58,592 nucleotides of DNA from Candidatus Paracaedimonas acanthamoebae (lineage in GTDB: Bacteria; Pseudomonadota; Alphaproteobacteria; Caedimonadales; Caedimonadaceae). Below, one piece after another: positions 36,583 through 48,161 of this stretch. The notes below the pieces were generated by a model that was not told the origin of the DNA, made no database searches, and saw only the letters and a program-made list of their open reading frames with translations. The DNA lies in assembly GCA_017307065.1 (NCBI GenBank), contig JAFKGL010000019.1:1-58592 (forward strand), given 5' to 3'. The position numbers and the translations under genes are program-made. The stretch's first letter is position 1. Each line of letters starts with the position of its first letter.

Positions 36583-36662
36583 TTTTCCCTCCCTGTTTAA
36601 GTCTTTTATCTTAAGAGAGAGGGGTTAAGAATCTGTAAACGCTATTCAAAAGAGTTTAGTTT

Positions 36663-37262
36663 TTAAGAGATTGATTCTTGAAAAATAAAAGATTTTTGAT
36701 CAATCGGGACATTCGTTTTTAAGTTTGTAAGGTTAACCGTGGTATCAAGCCCTTGAGAATCAATCACAATCCATTGAACGAGTTTTAAAGGTTTTTTTGA
36801 GAATTTTAGGGTTAAGGTTCCTGTTTCGGCCACAGCGCTTCGCGCGAGAGTGACCTTATAAGTATTTTTCTCTTCCTGAAATTGTGTCACTTTAATCCCT
36901 TCGTCAAAACGTATATTTTCGCGGAGGATAAATTCAGCAGGCGTTTCAGAAAGAGCCATGGTAGTCGTTTCTCGGGTACTTGAGTCATGGTGAATGAGAA
37001 ATTGACCATCTGCAACAATTGTTAAAGGCGTTGGATCCGTATACTGTAAACGCAATTTCCCAGGACGAGAGAGATAGAATTTTCCATGAGAAAGCTTCCC
37101 CGCGTTATCAATTTGCTCAAAGTCTGCTGTAAAGGTACGGGCCTCATTTAGATAAGTTTCCACCATTTTGAGGGCGGGTGCGGAAGATTCACCTTGAGCT
37201 CTCGATAAGAAAACTTGTAAAGGAAGTATTAAGGCGAGTATTAAGAGGCGTAACTTTTTCAT
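36663..37262 (-). CDS. lolA: Outer-membrane lipoprotein carrier protein LolA
   Basis: 199 residues. The signal peptide MKKLRLLILALILPLQVFL leads to the periplasmic carrier domain: TFTADFEQIDNAGKLSHGKF, LSRPGKLRLQYTDPTPLTIV, ADGQFLIHHDS, and the C-terminal LTLKFSKKPLKLVQWIVIDSQ. LolA ferries lipoproteins from LolCDE to the outer membrane. It begins 17 bp after the ftsK stop on the same strand, an arrangement common in alphaproteobacteria. Confidence 0.93.
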   Translation of the reverse strand: MKKLRLLILALILPLQVFLSRAQGESSAPALKMVETYLNEARTFTADFEQIDNAGKLSHGKFYLSRPGKLRLQYTDPTPLTIVADGQFLIHHDSSTRETTTMALSETPAEFILRENIRFDEGIKVTQFQEEKNTYKVTLARSAVAETGTLTLKFSKKPLKLVQWIVIDSQGLDTTVNLTNLKTNVPIDQKSFIFQESIS

Positions 37263-37279
37263 TGATCTATCCTTGATTG

Positions 37280-39664
37280 TTAAGAGGCAACGGGAAGAAG
37301 GACTTCTCGTTTGCCCACATGATTTGCAGCACTCACAATACCCTCATTTTCCATTTGTTCCATAATACGTGCTGCACGATTATAGCCAATTTGAAGATGG
37401 CGTTGAATGAAGCTAGTTGAAGCTTTACGTTCTCGACGGACGAGCTCGATGGCCTGATGATAGAGTTGATCTCCTCCATCCTCATCATTTCCAAAAGAGC
37501 CTAAAGGTGCGTCATTGTGTTCTTCTGTAATCGTCTCAATATATTGAGGGGTTCCTTGAGCTTTAAGGAAACGGACAACTTGTTCGACTTCGCTGTCACC
37601 CACGAAAGGGCCATGGACACGTTGAATTTTGCCACCTGGCTCCATGAATAACATATCGCCACGCCCTAAAAGTTGTTCAGCTCCTTGTTCACCTAAAATC
37701 GTGCGACTGTCAAATCGAGAAGTCACTTGGAAGCTAATTCGCGTCGGAAAGTTTGCCTTAATTGTGCCGGTAATGACATCAACAGAAGGACGTTGCGTTG
37801 CCATAATAATATGGATACCTGCTGCACGCGCCATTTGGGCTAAGCGTTGAACAGCCGCTTCAATATCTTTACCTGCAACAAGCATCAGATCTGCCATTTC
37901 ATCCACGAAAACAACAATGTAAGGAAGGGGTGACATATCTAAGGGCTGTGTCTCATATACCGGGCGGCCAGTTTCAGGATCAAACCCCGTTTGGACTTGG
38001 CGCGATAAGACTTCCCCTTGAGCTTGCGCTTGAGAAAGGCGCGTATTATAGCCTTCAATATTTCGGACCCCAAGTTTGGACATGGCTCGGTAGCGTTCTT
38101 CCATTTCTTTGACAACCCATTTGAGTGCAAAAACAGCTTTCTTAGGTTCGGTCACGACCGGTGTTAAAAGATGAGGAATTCCATCATAGACAGACAATTC
38201 AAGCATTTTTGGGTCAATCATAATAAAACGACAACGCTCAGGAGGGAGGCGATAAAGAAGCGAGAGGATCATCGCATTAATTCCGACGGATTTTCCTGAT
38301 CCTGTGGTTCCTGCTACAAGAAGGTGCGGCATACGGGCAAGATCAGCGATAACGGGCTCTCCACTAATGTCTTTTCCAAGCGCAATAGCAAGTTTCATAC
38401 TGGGAGCTTCGTAATCTTGACTTTTGAAAAGTTCTCGCAAAAAGACCGTTTGACGATCTTTATTAGGAAGTTCGATACCAATGGCATTATGTCCTGGAAT
38501 AACGGCAATACGGGTAGAAAGCGCACTCATTGAACGAGCAATATCATCCGCAAGGCCAATCACACGAGAAGCTTTAATGCCCGGTGCTGGAATTAATTCA
38601 TAAAGCGTAACGACGGGGCCTGGGCGCACCTGCGTGATTTCTCCTTTGATCCCAAAATCTTCAAGAATCGTCATCAATTGTTGGGCATTTTGGCGGAGAA
38701 TACTCTCGGGGATTTTGCTGTTTTTACTTGCGACAGGTTCTGCTGTAAGTAAATCGAGTGAAGGTAGATGATAACTATCTTTCTGCGTGAGATTGAGAGG
38801 TTGTTCTTTTCTTTGTCTAGCCTCAGAAATCTTTTGCTGAGATTTTTTTACAGGTTGAGGAGAAGGATCCATGATTTTAATTTCAGGAGCACCAGAAGGC
38901 GTGATTTCTTGAGAAAGTGATTTTTCTTGAGAGAAAGGTTCAAAGTGGGGTTCTTCGTGAGAAGATAGCGTATGAGTTGAAGCCACCGCCTTCTCTTTGA
39001 AAGAAGGAACCCAATGATACAAATCTCTAGAAGAGAATTTCTTTAAGAAAGAAATAGGTCTTGTAAGAGCAAAATAACACCATTTTAAGGTTGTCCACGC
39101 ATGTTTTAGATGTAGGCCGCTTGCTGCGATGAAGCATAAGAGTGAAAAACATGCTACAATAGAAAATTGGATGTTCCAAGAAAGATTCCAGGGGGAAATC
39201 TGTTGCTGTAAATGATAACTTCCCAAAAGGCCTAAGGCTCCACCACTATTTGTGGGTACCAAGTTTGCGCTGAAAAGTTGATAAAATAAGCTTGAAGTTG
39301 ATAAAAGGCTTAGAAAAAGAGCTAAAATTCTTAAACCCAAAAATCGTAACTTCTTCACTTTTAGTAAATAAAAACTCCAAATTAAGAAAGTAATCGGAAT
39401 AAGATAGCTTGCTGATCCGAAGCCTTGTCGTAGCAAATCTGCAAGAAAAGCTCCGGTCATGCCACCGTAATTCTGCAAGGGGCCATCCACAAGAGTATTC
39501 CATGAAGGGTCTAAAGGATCATAGCTGTATAAGCTAAGGAATATAAATACAGCAGATCCCAAGAAACCTATTCCCAAAAGTTCATCGACTCTTTGCAATA
39601 AGAATGTTTTTATCTTACTGGAATTAAAAGGTTTTTTTTCAATATTACTTTTGTATTGGTGCAT
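37280..39664 (-). CDS. ftsK: DNA translocase FtsK
   Basis: 794 residues. Four to five N-terminal membrane helices (for example FLGSAVFIFLSLYSYDP, GSASYLIPITFLIWSFYLLKV) anchor it at the septum. A short Pro/Ser/Gln linker follows, then the motor: RPGPVVTLYELIPAPGIKAS, Walker A VAGTTGSGKSVGINAMIL, Walker B VVFVDEMADLM, and ATQRPSVDVITGTIKANFP. The C-terminal gamma winged helix (QRHLQIGYNRAARIMEQM) reads KOPS polarity. It segregates chromosome dimers and helps XerCD. It is shorter than the E. coli protein because the linker is short. Confidence 0.97.
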   Translation of the reverse strand: MHQYKSNIEKKPFNSSKIKTFLLQRVDELLGIGFLGSAVFIFLSLYSYDPLDPSWNTLVDGPLQNYGGMTGAFLADLLRQGFGSASYLIPITFLIWSFYLLKVKKLRFLGLRILALFLSLLSTSSLFYQLFSANLVPTNSGGALGLLGSYHLQQQISPWNLSWNIQFSIVACFSLLCFIAASGLHLKHAWTTLKWCYFALTRPISFLKKFSSRDLYHWVPSFKEKAVASTHTLSSHEEPHFEPFSQEKSLSQEITPSGAPEIKIMDPSPQPVKKSQQKISEARQRKEQPLNLTQKDSYHLPSLDLLTAEPVASKNSKIPESILRQNAQQLMTILEDFGIKGEITQVRPGPVVTLYELIPAPGIKASRVIGLADDIARSMSALSTRIAVIPGHNAIGIELPNKDRQTVFLRELFKSQDYEAPSMKLAIALGKDISGEPVIADLARMPHLLVAGTTGSGKSVGINAMILSLLYRLPPERCRFIMIDPKMLELSVYDGIPHLLTPVVTEPKKAVFALKWVVKEMEERYRAMSKLGVRNIEGYNTRLSQAQAQGEVLSRQVQTGFDPETGRPVYETQPLDMSPLPYIVVFVDEMADLMLVAGKDIEAAVQRLAQMARAAGIHIIMATQRPSVDVITGTIKANFPTRISFQVTSRFDSRTILGEQGAEQLLGRGDMLFMEPGGKIQRVHGPFVGDSEVEQVVRFLKAQGTPQYIETITEEHNDAPLGSFGNDEDGGDQLYHQAIELVRRERKASTSFIQRHLQIGYNRAARIMEQMENEGIVSAANHVGKREVLLPVAS

Positions 39665-39856
39665 GGTAAGTTTAGCTAAATGGCAATTAAAACGCGAGTC
39701 GATTAAATCTTATTTAGCTTTAAAAGTCTATAAGAGTAATTAAAATTGTCAAAAAAGCATTAATTCTGATTGAAGATTGATTTATCCTTTAAAGAAGTTA
39801 TAGTATGCGATAAATGTTTTTCTTTTTTAACCCACACATGGTGAGGTTCTTTAATT

Positions 39857-41122
39857 TTGAGAAGTTGGATACAAGCTATTACTCTTTACAAAGAACCACG
39901 TATTTTGAGCATCTTGTTTTTGGGTTTTTCAAGTGGGTTGCCTTTTTTATTAACATTAGCAACACTTCATGTGCGCCTGTCAGAAGTTGGGGTTAATAAA
40001 ACAACAATAGGCTTATTTGTTTTCGTAACAATTCCTTATACTCTCAAATTTTTGTGGGCCCCGATTATAGATAGTTGGCAATTACCTTTTTTCGGCCGTT
40101 TCTTAGGGAAGAGAAAAGGATGGATGCTTATAACCCAGCTTTCATTAATGATTTCATTAGTTTTACTAGGATTTGCTGATCCTTCTCAAAATATTTGGAT
40201 GACAGCAGGGGCGGCAACTGTAGTTGCTTTTTGTTCTGCAACTCAGGATAGTGTTATAGAAGCCTATCGGGTGGAATCTTTAGACATTAAATCTGCCGGT
40301 ATTGGAGCGGGCGCCAGCGTTTTTGGTTACCGTCTTGGAATGTGGGTTTCGGGGGCAGGAGCTCTTTATTTAGCCACGAATTTTAGTTGGCTTGCGACTT
40401 ATAGTTTTATGTCATTTTTTGTTATGATAGGGATTGTCGCAACTCTTTTAAGCCATGAACCGAAATATTCAAAATTTTCTCAAAAAAAGATATCATCGCC
40501 AATGCTGCAAGCAAAATTTCGCACTTTGGTTTCTTCTCCTATGAAAACTTTTATCAACCGAGAGGATTGGGGGATAATCATTCTATTTATCCTTTTTTAT
40601 AAATTCCCTGATACAATTTTAAATGTCATGAGTATCCCTTTCTTGCTTGAAATTGGTTTTACAAAAATAGAAATAGCGAACGTTGCTAAATTCTTTGGGA
40701 TAGGAGCAATGATGTGTGGAGGGCTTATTGGCGGAATTCTTTTAGTCAGAAAACCGTTAATAGACACGCTTTTTATTTGTGGTTTTCTCCAGATTTTTTC
40801 TTGTCTGATGTTTATTATTCAAGCCCAAGTTGGCCATAATATTTTAATGTTATTTGTAACTATTGGAATTGAGAATTTAGCTTGTGGGATGGGGACTGCA
40901 GCTTTCATAACTTACCTTTCTTCTTTGTGCCGTATGCCACATACAGCAACGCATTATGCGCTCTTATCATCATTTGGATCCTTAGCACGTGTTACTTTCT
41001 CTTCAATCGGAGGATGGCTTGCAGATCAGCTTAATTGGCATGATTTTTATGCGTTAAGTGCGCTTTTGTGTATTCCGTTGATTATACTTCTATCCTTGAA
41101 GAGCGCCTCGCTTGATAAATAA
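39857..41122 (+). CDS. ampG: AmpG-type muropeptide permease (MFS)
   Basis: 421 residues from a TTG start (GAGG lies 10 bp upstream); no in-frame ATG gives a better beginning. About 12 membrane segments. Diagnostic AmpG phrases are FLGFSSGLPFLLTLATLHV, TTIGLFVFVTIPYTLKFLWAP, and FCSATQDSVIEAYRVE. AmpG brings anhydro-muropeptides back into the cytoplasm for peptidoglycan recycling. Together with the class A PBP at 26119 it indicates an active wall cycle. The start codon remains somewhat uncertain. Confidence 0.85.
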   Translation: MRSWIQAITLYKEPRILSILFLGFSSGLPFLLTLATLHVRLSEVGVNKTTIGLFVFVTIPYTLKFLWAPIIDSWQLPFFGRFLGKRKGWMLITQLSLMISLVLLGFADPSQNIWMTAGAATVVAFCSATQDSVIEAYRVESLDIKSAGIGAGASVFGYRLGMWVSGAGALYLATNFSWLATYSFMSFFVMIGIVATLLSHEPKYSKFSQKKISSPMLQAKFRTLVSSPMKTFINREDWGIIILFILFYKFPDTILNVMSIPFLLEIGFTKIEIANVAKFFGIGAMMCGGLIGGILLVRKPLIDTLFICGFLQIFSCLMFIIQAQVGHNILMLFVTIGIENLACGMGTAAFITYLSSLCRMPHTATHYALLSSFGSLARVTFSSIGGWLADQLNWHDFYALSALLCIPLIILLSLKSASLDK

Positions 41123-41175
41123 GAGCATGTAAACAAGATAATAAAATAAAAAAAGCAGAGCAGATGATATAGTCA

Positions 41176-41949
41176 ATGACAAAAGAGCTTATAACTATCG
41201 AAAGATTTTTCTTCCCTGGGAGTATGAGTGAGCTTGCGGCTCACTTAGTTTTACCTCCTTTTCAGCCGTGTGCTTATGCAATTTATGTTCATTGTTTCAC
41301 GTGTTCAAAAGATCATCATGCAAGTCGACGTATTAGCGCTGAACTTGCGCAACTTGGGATTGCAACATTAAGATTTGATTTAGCAGGATTAGGTGAGAGT
41401 AGAGGCTGTTTTGCAGAGACGAACTTTACAACAAATGTCCAAGATATTTTAGCAGCTGCTCATTATCTACAAAACAATCATGAGTCTCCTACCTTAATCA
41501 TAGGACATTCTTTAGGAGGGACCGCTGCTCTCGTTGCTGCAAGCAAGTTTTCAAATATTCGTGCCGTGGTTACGTTGAATTCTCCTTATGATCCTGGACA
41601 CGTTGCAAAGAGGGTTCATTCGGTTAGAGAAGACGTAATGCTTTATGGGGAAGCAGAAGTTTTAATTGAAGGGCGTCCCTTTAAAATTCGGAAGAATTTT
41701 TTTGAAGCGCTCGAGAATTACAACATGGGAGAGACATTATCTAAGCTTAAAGCAGCTTTACTTGTTATGCATGCTCCGGAAGATCCTGTTGTTGATATTC
41801 GTAATGCAAATCAAATATTTACGGCGGCATCTCATCCGAAGAGTTTTTTGAGTCTTGATGGAATGGATCATTTATTAACTAAACAAACAGATGCTTCTTA
41901 TATTGCAAATATCATAAAAGCTTGGGCATCACGTTATATAGGCGTCTAA
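41176..41949 (+). CDS. Alpha/beta hydrolase (hydrolase half of the hydrolase/OsmC family)
   Basis: 257 residues. The nucleophile elbow is GHSLGG (Ser), the charge-relay Asp lies in HAPEDPVVDI and the His in DGMDHLLT. The N-terminal AYAIYVHCFTCSKDHHASRR and IATLRFDLAGLGESRG are typical of the hydrolase part of bifunctional alpha/beta hydrolase-OsmC proteins, but the OsmC peroxidase domain is absent here and nothing like it follows. The substrate is unknown. It follows ampG by 53 bp and may be co-transcribed. Confidence 0.85.
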   Translation: MTKELITIERFFFPGSMSELAAHLVLPPFQPCAYAIYVHCFTCSKDHHASRRISAELAQLGIATLRFDLAGLGESRGCFAETNFTTNVQDILAAAHYLQNNHESPTLIIGHSLGGTAALVAASKFSNIRAVVTLNSPYDPGHVAKRVHSVREDVMLYGEAEVLIEGRPFKIRKNFFEALENYNMGETLSKLKAALLVMHAPEDPVVDIRNANQIFTAASHPKSFLSLDGMDHLLTKQTDASYIANIIKAWASRYIGV

Positions 41950-41985
41950 ACTAATATCATAAGAAAATTAACTGACTTATAAAAA

Positions 41986-42981
41986 TTAGACATTGTAATA
42001 TTCTTTATACCACTCAACAAATTTTGGTATGCCGTGAGAAATAGGTGTTGTAGGAGAATAATTTAAATCCTGCTCAGAGGTCGTGATATCAGCTAAACTT
42101 TCAGGAACATCTCCGGCTTGGAGGGGGAGCATTTCTAATATGGCTTTCTTCCCCAGCGTTTGCTCAATTGATTTAATGAAATCAATAAGTTTCTCACTTT
42201 TATTATTCCCAAGATTATAAATTTTATGGGGAGGATCAACGGTATCGCGAGAAGGAGGCGCATTTAAAGCTCCCATAATTCCTTTTATAATATCATCAAT
42301 ATAAGTAAAATCTCGTTTCATTTTTCCCTGATTAAATACCTGAATAGGTTGATTATCAACGATCGCTTTTGTGAATAAAAAGGCAGCCATATCAGGTCGT
42401 CCCCAAGGACCATATACAGTGAAAAAACGAAGCCCAGTTGAAGGAATATGATAAAGATGAGCATAGGAATGCGTCATTAGTTCATCGGCCTTTTTTGTTG
42501 CGGCATATAATGAAATTGGGGTGTCACAATGATCTTCAACAGAAAAGGGTAATTTTGTATTGCTACCATATACAGAAGAAGAACTTGCATAAATAAAGTG
42601 CTGAAATCCTTTTCTTTGCCGTGCAAGTTCTAAGATGACCATGTGTCCCACGATATTTGCTTCTATGTAGGCAAATGGATTCATAAGAGAGTAACGAACG
42701 CCTGCTTGGGCAGCTAAATGCACGATTTGTAGAATTGAAGGATGGGCATCCCAAATTTGCTGTATGCGATCTCGATCAGAAATATTGGCTTGATAAAATG
42801 TAAAATGAGGAAAATCTTTTAATTTTCTTAATCGAGCTTGTTTAAGTGAAACATCGTAATAATCATTGATATTATCTATGCCAATGACAGACATCCCCTG
42901 TTTAAGAAGATGTAAAGTTAAACTGTAACCAATAAAACCTGCAACACCGGTAACAAGAATTGGAGATGAGGATATTAACAT
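41986..42981 (-). CDS. NAD-dependent sugar epimerase, UDP-glucuronate 4-epimerase type
   Basis: 331 residues, extended SDR fold. The NAD-binding glycine motif is VTGVAGFIGYSL, then IDNINDYYDVSLKQARL, HLAAQAGVRYSLMNP, and the catalytic YAATK. TVYGPWGRPDMA and QGKMKRDFTYIDDI are typical of UDP-glucuronate 4-epimerases and related capsule enzymes. It should make UDP-galacturonate for surface polysaccharide. No glycan cluster lies beside it in this window. Confidence 0.9.
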   Translation of the reverse strand: MLISSSPILVTGVAGFIGYSLTLHLLKQGMSVIGIDNINDYYDVSLKQARLRKLKDFPHFTFYQANISDRDRIQQIWDAHPSILQIVHLAAQAGVRYSLMNPFAYIEANIVGHMVILELARQRKGFQHFIYASSSSVYGSNTKLPFSVEDHCDTPISLYAATKKADELMTHSYAHLYHIPSTGLRFFTVYGPWGRPDMAAFLFTKAIVDNQPIQVFNQGKMKRDFTYIDDIIKGIMGALNAPPSRDTVDPPHKIYNLGNNKSEKLIDFIKSIEQTLGKKAILEMLPLQAGDVPESLADITTSEQDLNYSPTTPISHGIPKFVEWYKEYYNV

Positions 42982-43032
42982 TCTAAATATTTCTTTAAAT
43001 TAATATAGGTTCTAAATAGCTTCGATCTTCAA

Positions 43033-44310
43033 TTAAGATGATACAGGATTTTTCGTAAATGTTTCACGAATAAAATATGTGAGTGATAAAGCTAGAATAA
43101 GACACAAAGGAATAGAAGCCAAAGCAAGTTTCCAATTTTCAAGAGTATAAAATGGCAGACCTTGTTCGATTTTTCCATTCCAGGCTTTATCTAAGATCCA
43201 GCCAATGAAAGGTTGAAAGATAACACCACTCAACATCACCGTCATATTGGTTAGCCCCAATGTAAGGCCACTCATCGATGAGGGAATAATTTCACATATT
43301 GCAGCAAAGCCTAATAATTGCCCAGTAAAAGAGATTCCTGTGAGAAAGAGAAGGACGTACATAACGGGTAAGGGAATGGGCACAAATATAATTACGGCAT
43401 ATAGAATAACAGAAACGATAGCGGAAATTATCATAGGATAGCGGCGGGTCTGAAAATAATCAGAAAGATAGGTTGTAATAGGGCTTGCGATAGCAATCCC
43501 AAAAAAGATCATTGCAATTGCACTCGCGGCTATTTTGCGTTCCAAATGGTAGATTGTGCTTAGATAGGGAACACCCCATAAATCTGCGAAGGCAGAAAGA
43601 GGGACATACATAAGTGAGCTATAAGTGGCAATAATCCAAAATTGCGAATTCCGTAAGAGTTTAGATAAACCTTTCCATAAATCGTTGGCTGAAGGTAAAA
43701 GAGGTTCTATTGAAGAAGAAGTATTATTTTTATCTCGTATAATAAACCACATTGCTAAAGCGAGCAGCAGTCCAAGACCACTTATTAAAAGAAGTGACGC
43801 TCGCCATCCAATATATTCAAGTAAAAAGGCTAAAGGAGCTCCTCCTGAAGTTGCTCCTATGGTGCCTAAAACCATCGTAAAACCAATGATTTTTCCTACT
43901 TTTTGAGGCGGAAACCAAAGAGTCGCTAACTTTAGTGTCCCAATAAAAGCACACGCTGAGCCTGCTCCCATCAGTAATCTTCCTATCGCTGCAAAAGGAA
44001 GGATGGTTGCGCTTGCAAATAGAAAACTTCCTAAGACACAAAGAGAGGTTGAAAAAGTTAAAACACGTCGAGGACCAAAACGATCCATAATAAATCCTAG
44101 AGGGATCTGTAACGCATCATAGGCATAATAATAAAAAGCGCTCAAAACCCCTAAAGCATACCCATTCACTTGAAAAGCCCGCATAAGCTCTTCGGTCATG
44201 ATGCTGGGAGAGACACGTAAAATAAACTGATAACAATAAAATAGACCGCCGCACAGCCAAATGGCCCAGGGGAGATAATGCATGAAATAAGTTTTTTTTA
44301 TAGATTTCAT
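43033..44310 (-). CDS. MFS transporter, second of a tandem paralogous pair
   Basis: 425 residues with 12 predicted membrane segments. N-terminal FYCYQFILRVSPSIMTEELM, followed by the loop 2-3 motif GFIMDRFGPRRVL of the major facilitator superfamily. It closely resembles the gene immediately upstream at 44363 (shared QFILR-SPSI-TE-LM-F and IDRFGPR patterns), so the pair arose by duplication. Similar carriers are common in intracellular Gammaproteobacteria and Rickettsiales. The substrate is unknown. It lies 52 bp after its paralogue on the same strand. Confidence 0.9.
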   Translation of the reverse strand: MKSIKKTYFMHYLPWAIWLCGGLFYCYQFILRVSPSIMTEELMRAFQVNGYALGVLSAFYYYAYDALQIPLGFIMDRFGPRRVLTFSTSLCVLGSFLFASATILPFAAIGRLLMGAGSACAFIGTLKLATLWFPPQKVGKIIGFTMVLGTIGATSGGAPLAFLLEYIGWRASLLLISGLGLLLALAMWFIIRDKNNTSSSIEPLLPSANDLWKGLSKLLRNSQFWIIATYSSLMYVPLSAFADLWGVPYLSTIYHLERKIAASAIAMIFFGIAIASPITTYLSDYFQTRRYPMIISAIVSVILYAVIIFVPIPLPVMYVLLFLTGISFTGQLLGFAAICEIIPSSMSGLTLGLTNMTVMLSGVIFQPFIGWILDKAWNGKIEQGLPFYTLENWKLALASIPLCLILALSLTYFIRETFTKNPVSS

Positions 44311-44362
44311 AGGGTCTTTCTAACAAAGAAAAAGAAATCATTCAAGCTAGCAACAGATGATA

Positions 44363-45688
44363 TTATTCAAGAGGAGCAGAATGAAGGGGCTTTTTCAGAT
44401 CTTCGGGAAAAGTTTCAGGGATAAATTTCAAAAGGAGAAGAGCAATTAGTATACTGAACGGAATCGGCATGAGAGCAAATCGCCATTCTCCTAAGGTATA
44501 ATCAGGAAGCCCATTTGTGATCTTGCCTTGCCAGAATTGATCTAAAAGTCCACCAATAAGAGGGAGGCAAATGACACCACTCAGCATTACGGTCATATTT
44601 GCAAAGCCTATCGCAACCCCACTCACAGAATGAGGGACAATATCGCAAATTGAAGCAAAGGAAAGAATCTTTCCTGAGTAGAATATACCAGCAAGAAAAA
44701 GAAGGATGTACATAACGCTGAGAGGGATATTAGGTACGTAAATAATAGTCACATATACAAGAGAAGAGCCAATGGCAGCGATCGTCATAGGCCAGAGACG
44801 AGTTTTATAATGGTCTGAAAGAAAAGTGCTAATCGGAGATCCTATGGCGGCCCCAATAAAAATCATAGAGATAACGGAGGCTGCGACGGGGCGATCTAAG
44901 TTATACATTTCTCTCATGAAAGGGATGCCCCACAAATCTGCAAACGCAGCAATAGGAACATACATTAAGGCACTATAAACAGCGATAATCCATATTTTAG
45001 GCATTCGAATAGTTATTAATAATCCTTTGAGAAGAGAGGCGCCTTCAAGTCCTGGATTTAGAGAGCGATTCCAAGGATTTTCTTCTGGATTTTTGTCTTT
45101 TACAACAAACCATATGGTAATGGTTAAACAGAGTCCTAGAGCCGCAAGAAGGAAAAAAGAAATTTTCCAAGTGGTTTTTTCTATGAGAAAAGCTAAGGGA
45201 GCGCCGCCTATACTTGCGCCTAATGTTCCTAAGAAAATAGTTAATCCAATAAGTCGTCCTACGCGTTGAGGAGGAAACCATAAGGTAATTAATTTAATAC
45301 TACCCAAGAGGGCACAAGCAGAGCCTGCTCCAATTAAAAGGCGCCCAAAAGAAGCTACAGTAAGGGTCTGCGCCATTGAAAATATCAAAGTACCAATGAC
45401 CGTTGTAAAACAAGATAAAGCAAGGATTTTGCGAGGCCCAAAACGATCAACAATCATTCCTATCGGGACTTGCATTAAAGCGTAGGCATTATAGAAAAAA
45501 GCAGAGAGAATGCCTAGAGCATAACTTTGAACATTGAAATGCCGCATAAGATCTTCGGTTATAATGCTAGGAGAAATGCGCAAAATAAATTGAAAAAAGT
45601 AGAAAAAGCTTCCACACGCCCAAATTTTCCACGGGAGAAAATCAATTTTTGAAACTTGAGAAGGAGATTTTTTTTGAGGAAGAGTCAT
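44363..45688 (-). CDS. MFS transporter, first of a tandem paralogous pair
   Basis: 441 residues, 12 predicted segments. It begins with a charged cytoplasmic tail and has FQFILRISPSIITEDLM, GMIVDRFGPRKIL and a central loop with KDKNPEENPWN. It aligns with the 43033 gene over its whole length with few gaps. Two copies side by side suggest different substrates or dosage gain. Import of a host metabolite is a reasonable guess from the lifestyle, not from sequence. Confidence 0.9.
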   Translation of the reverse strand: MTLPQKKSPSQVSKIDFLPWKIWACGSFFYFFQFILRISPSIITEDLMRHFNVQSYALGILSAFFYNAYALMQVPIGMIVDRFGPRKILALSCFTTVIGTLIFSMAQTLTVASFGRLLIGAGSACALLGSIKLITLWFPPQRVGRLIGLTIFLGTLGASIGGAPLAFLIEKTTWKISFFLLAALGLCLTITIWFVVKDKNPEENPWNRSLNPGLEGASLLKGLLITIRMPKIWIIAVYSALMYVPIAAFADLWGIPFMREMYNLDRPVAASVISMIFIGAAIGSPISTFLSDHYKTRLWPMTIAAIGSSLVYVTIIYVPNIPLSVMYILLFLAGIFYSGKILSFASICDIVPHSVSGVAIGFANMTVMLSGVICLPLIGGLLDQFWQGKITNGLPDYTLGEWRFALMPIPFSILIALLLLKFIPETFPEDLKKPLHSAPLE

Positions 45689-45952
45689 GATTTTTATATC
45701 CTCAAAATGAAGCGATTAAAAATTTTAAAAGCTCTGACTAAAATAAAAGAATAGAAAATTATAATTTTCAATATGTTACTTAAACCTCCTAGTAAAGTAC
45801 TTTAAACTATGTCGGCAAAGTCTGTTCTTACGACTTCAGGGGGCGTAAGAAGGGTTGCAATTTTGCAAAAACTGACTCTACTTCTTTCTCAAAAATATGC
45901 AACTATAAACCTTGCTAAATCTTAAATTTAATTCTGAAATTTTAATTCATAA

Positions 45953-46009
45953 TTGACGATTTTAGGGTGCCATGTTATATAATTAGCACTCTTCCTGGTT
46001 AAGTGCTAA
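45953..46009 (+). promoter_or_regulatory. groESL promoter with CIRCE operator
   Basis: A -35 box TTGACG (45953-45958) and -10 TATATA (17-bp spacer, 45976-45981) precede an inverted repeat TTAGCACTC-N9-AAGTGCTAA (45983-46009). This is the CIRCE element bound by the heat-shock repressor HrcA; the right arm differs from the consensus GAGTGCTAA at one base. hrcA itself is not in the window. Confidence 0.9.
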
Positions 46010-46068
46010 TGTAGGGCTTAAAGACAGATGAAGAGCAACTTTCGTCTTTTAGAGAAAGGAGACACGAC

Positions 46069-46359
46069 ATGAAATTTAAACCACTCCACGATCGCGTGCT
46101 TGTAAGACGCATGGAACAAGAATCAAAAACTGCAGGTGGGATTATCATTCCTGATACAGCAAAAGAAAAACCAATTGAAGGTGAAGTTCTTGCTGTTGGT
46201 TCTGGCATTTGCGATGAGTCCGGTAAAGTAAGACCTCTCGATGTTAAGGTTGGGGATCGTATTGTTTTTGGCAAATGGTCTGGAACTGAAGTTAAAGTTG
46301 AAGGCGAAGAGCTTTTGATTCTTAAAGAATCTGATATTTTTGGCATTCTTGCCGCTTAA
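46069..46359 (+). CDS. groES: Co-chaperonin GroES
   Basis: 96 residues. [13 protein letters not shown], the mobile loop [18 protein letters not shown], and [10 protein letters not shown] are classical. GroES caps the GroEL ring. AGAAAGGAGAC precedes the ATG. groEL begins 31 bp later, and the pair is under the CIRCE element upstream. Confidence 0.98.
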   Translation: MKFKPLHDRVLVRRMEQESKTAGGIIIPDTAKEKPIEGEVLAVGSGICDESGKVRPLDVKVGDRIVFGKWSGTEVKVEGEELLILKESDIFGILAA

Positions 46360-46369
46360 CGGATGATAA

Positions 46370-48052
<1,683 letters not shown>

Positions 48053-48082
48053 ATTCAGCTCATTTTGTCACAGGTTAAAAAA

Positions 48083-48113
48083 GAAGGGCTGCAGAAATGC
48101 AGCTCTTTTTTTT
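48083..48113 (+). terminator. Intrinsic terminator of groESL
   Basis: A 9-bp stem with one G-T pair (AGGGCTGCA, loop GAAA, TGCAGCTCT) runs into eight T residues. Confidence 0.9.
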
Positions 48114-48161
48114 GTAGATCAAAAAAGCTTCCCTCTCTGGGGGAGGTCGATGACTTTGGGG

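Noticed and set aside
45983-46009. CIRCE element as an unusual operator because one arm is imperfect
   Set aside because: A single mismatch in one arm is within normal variation; placement and spacing are standard for groESL.
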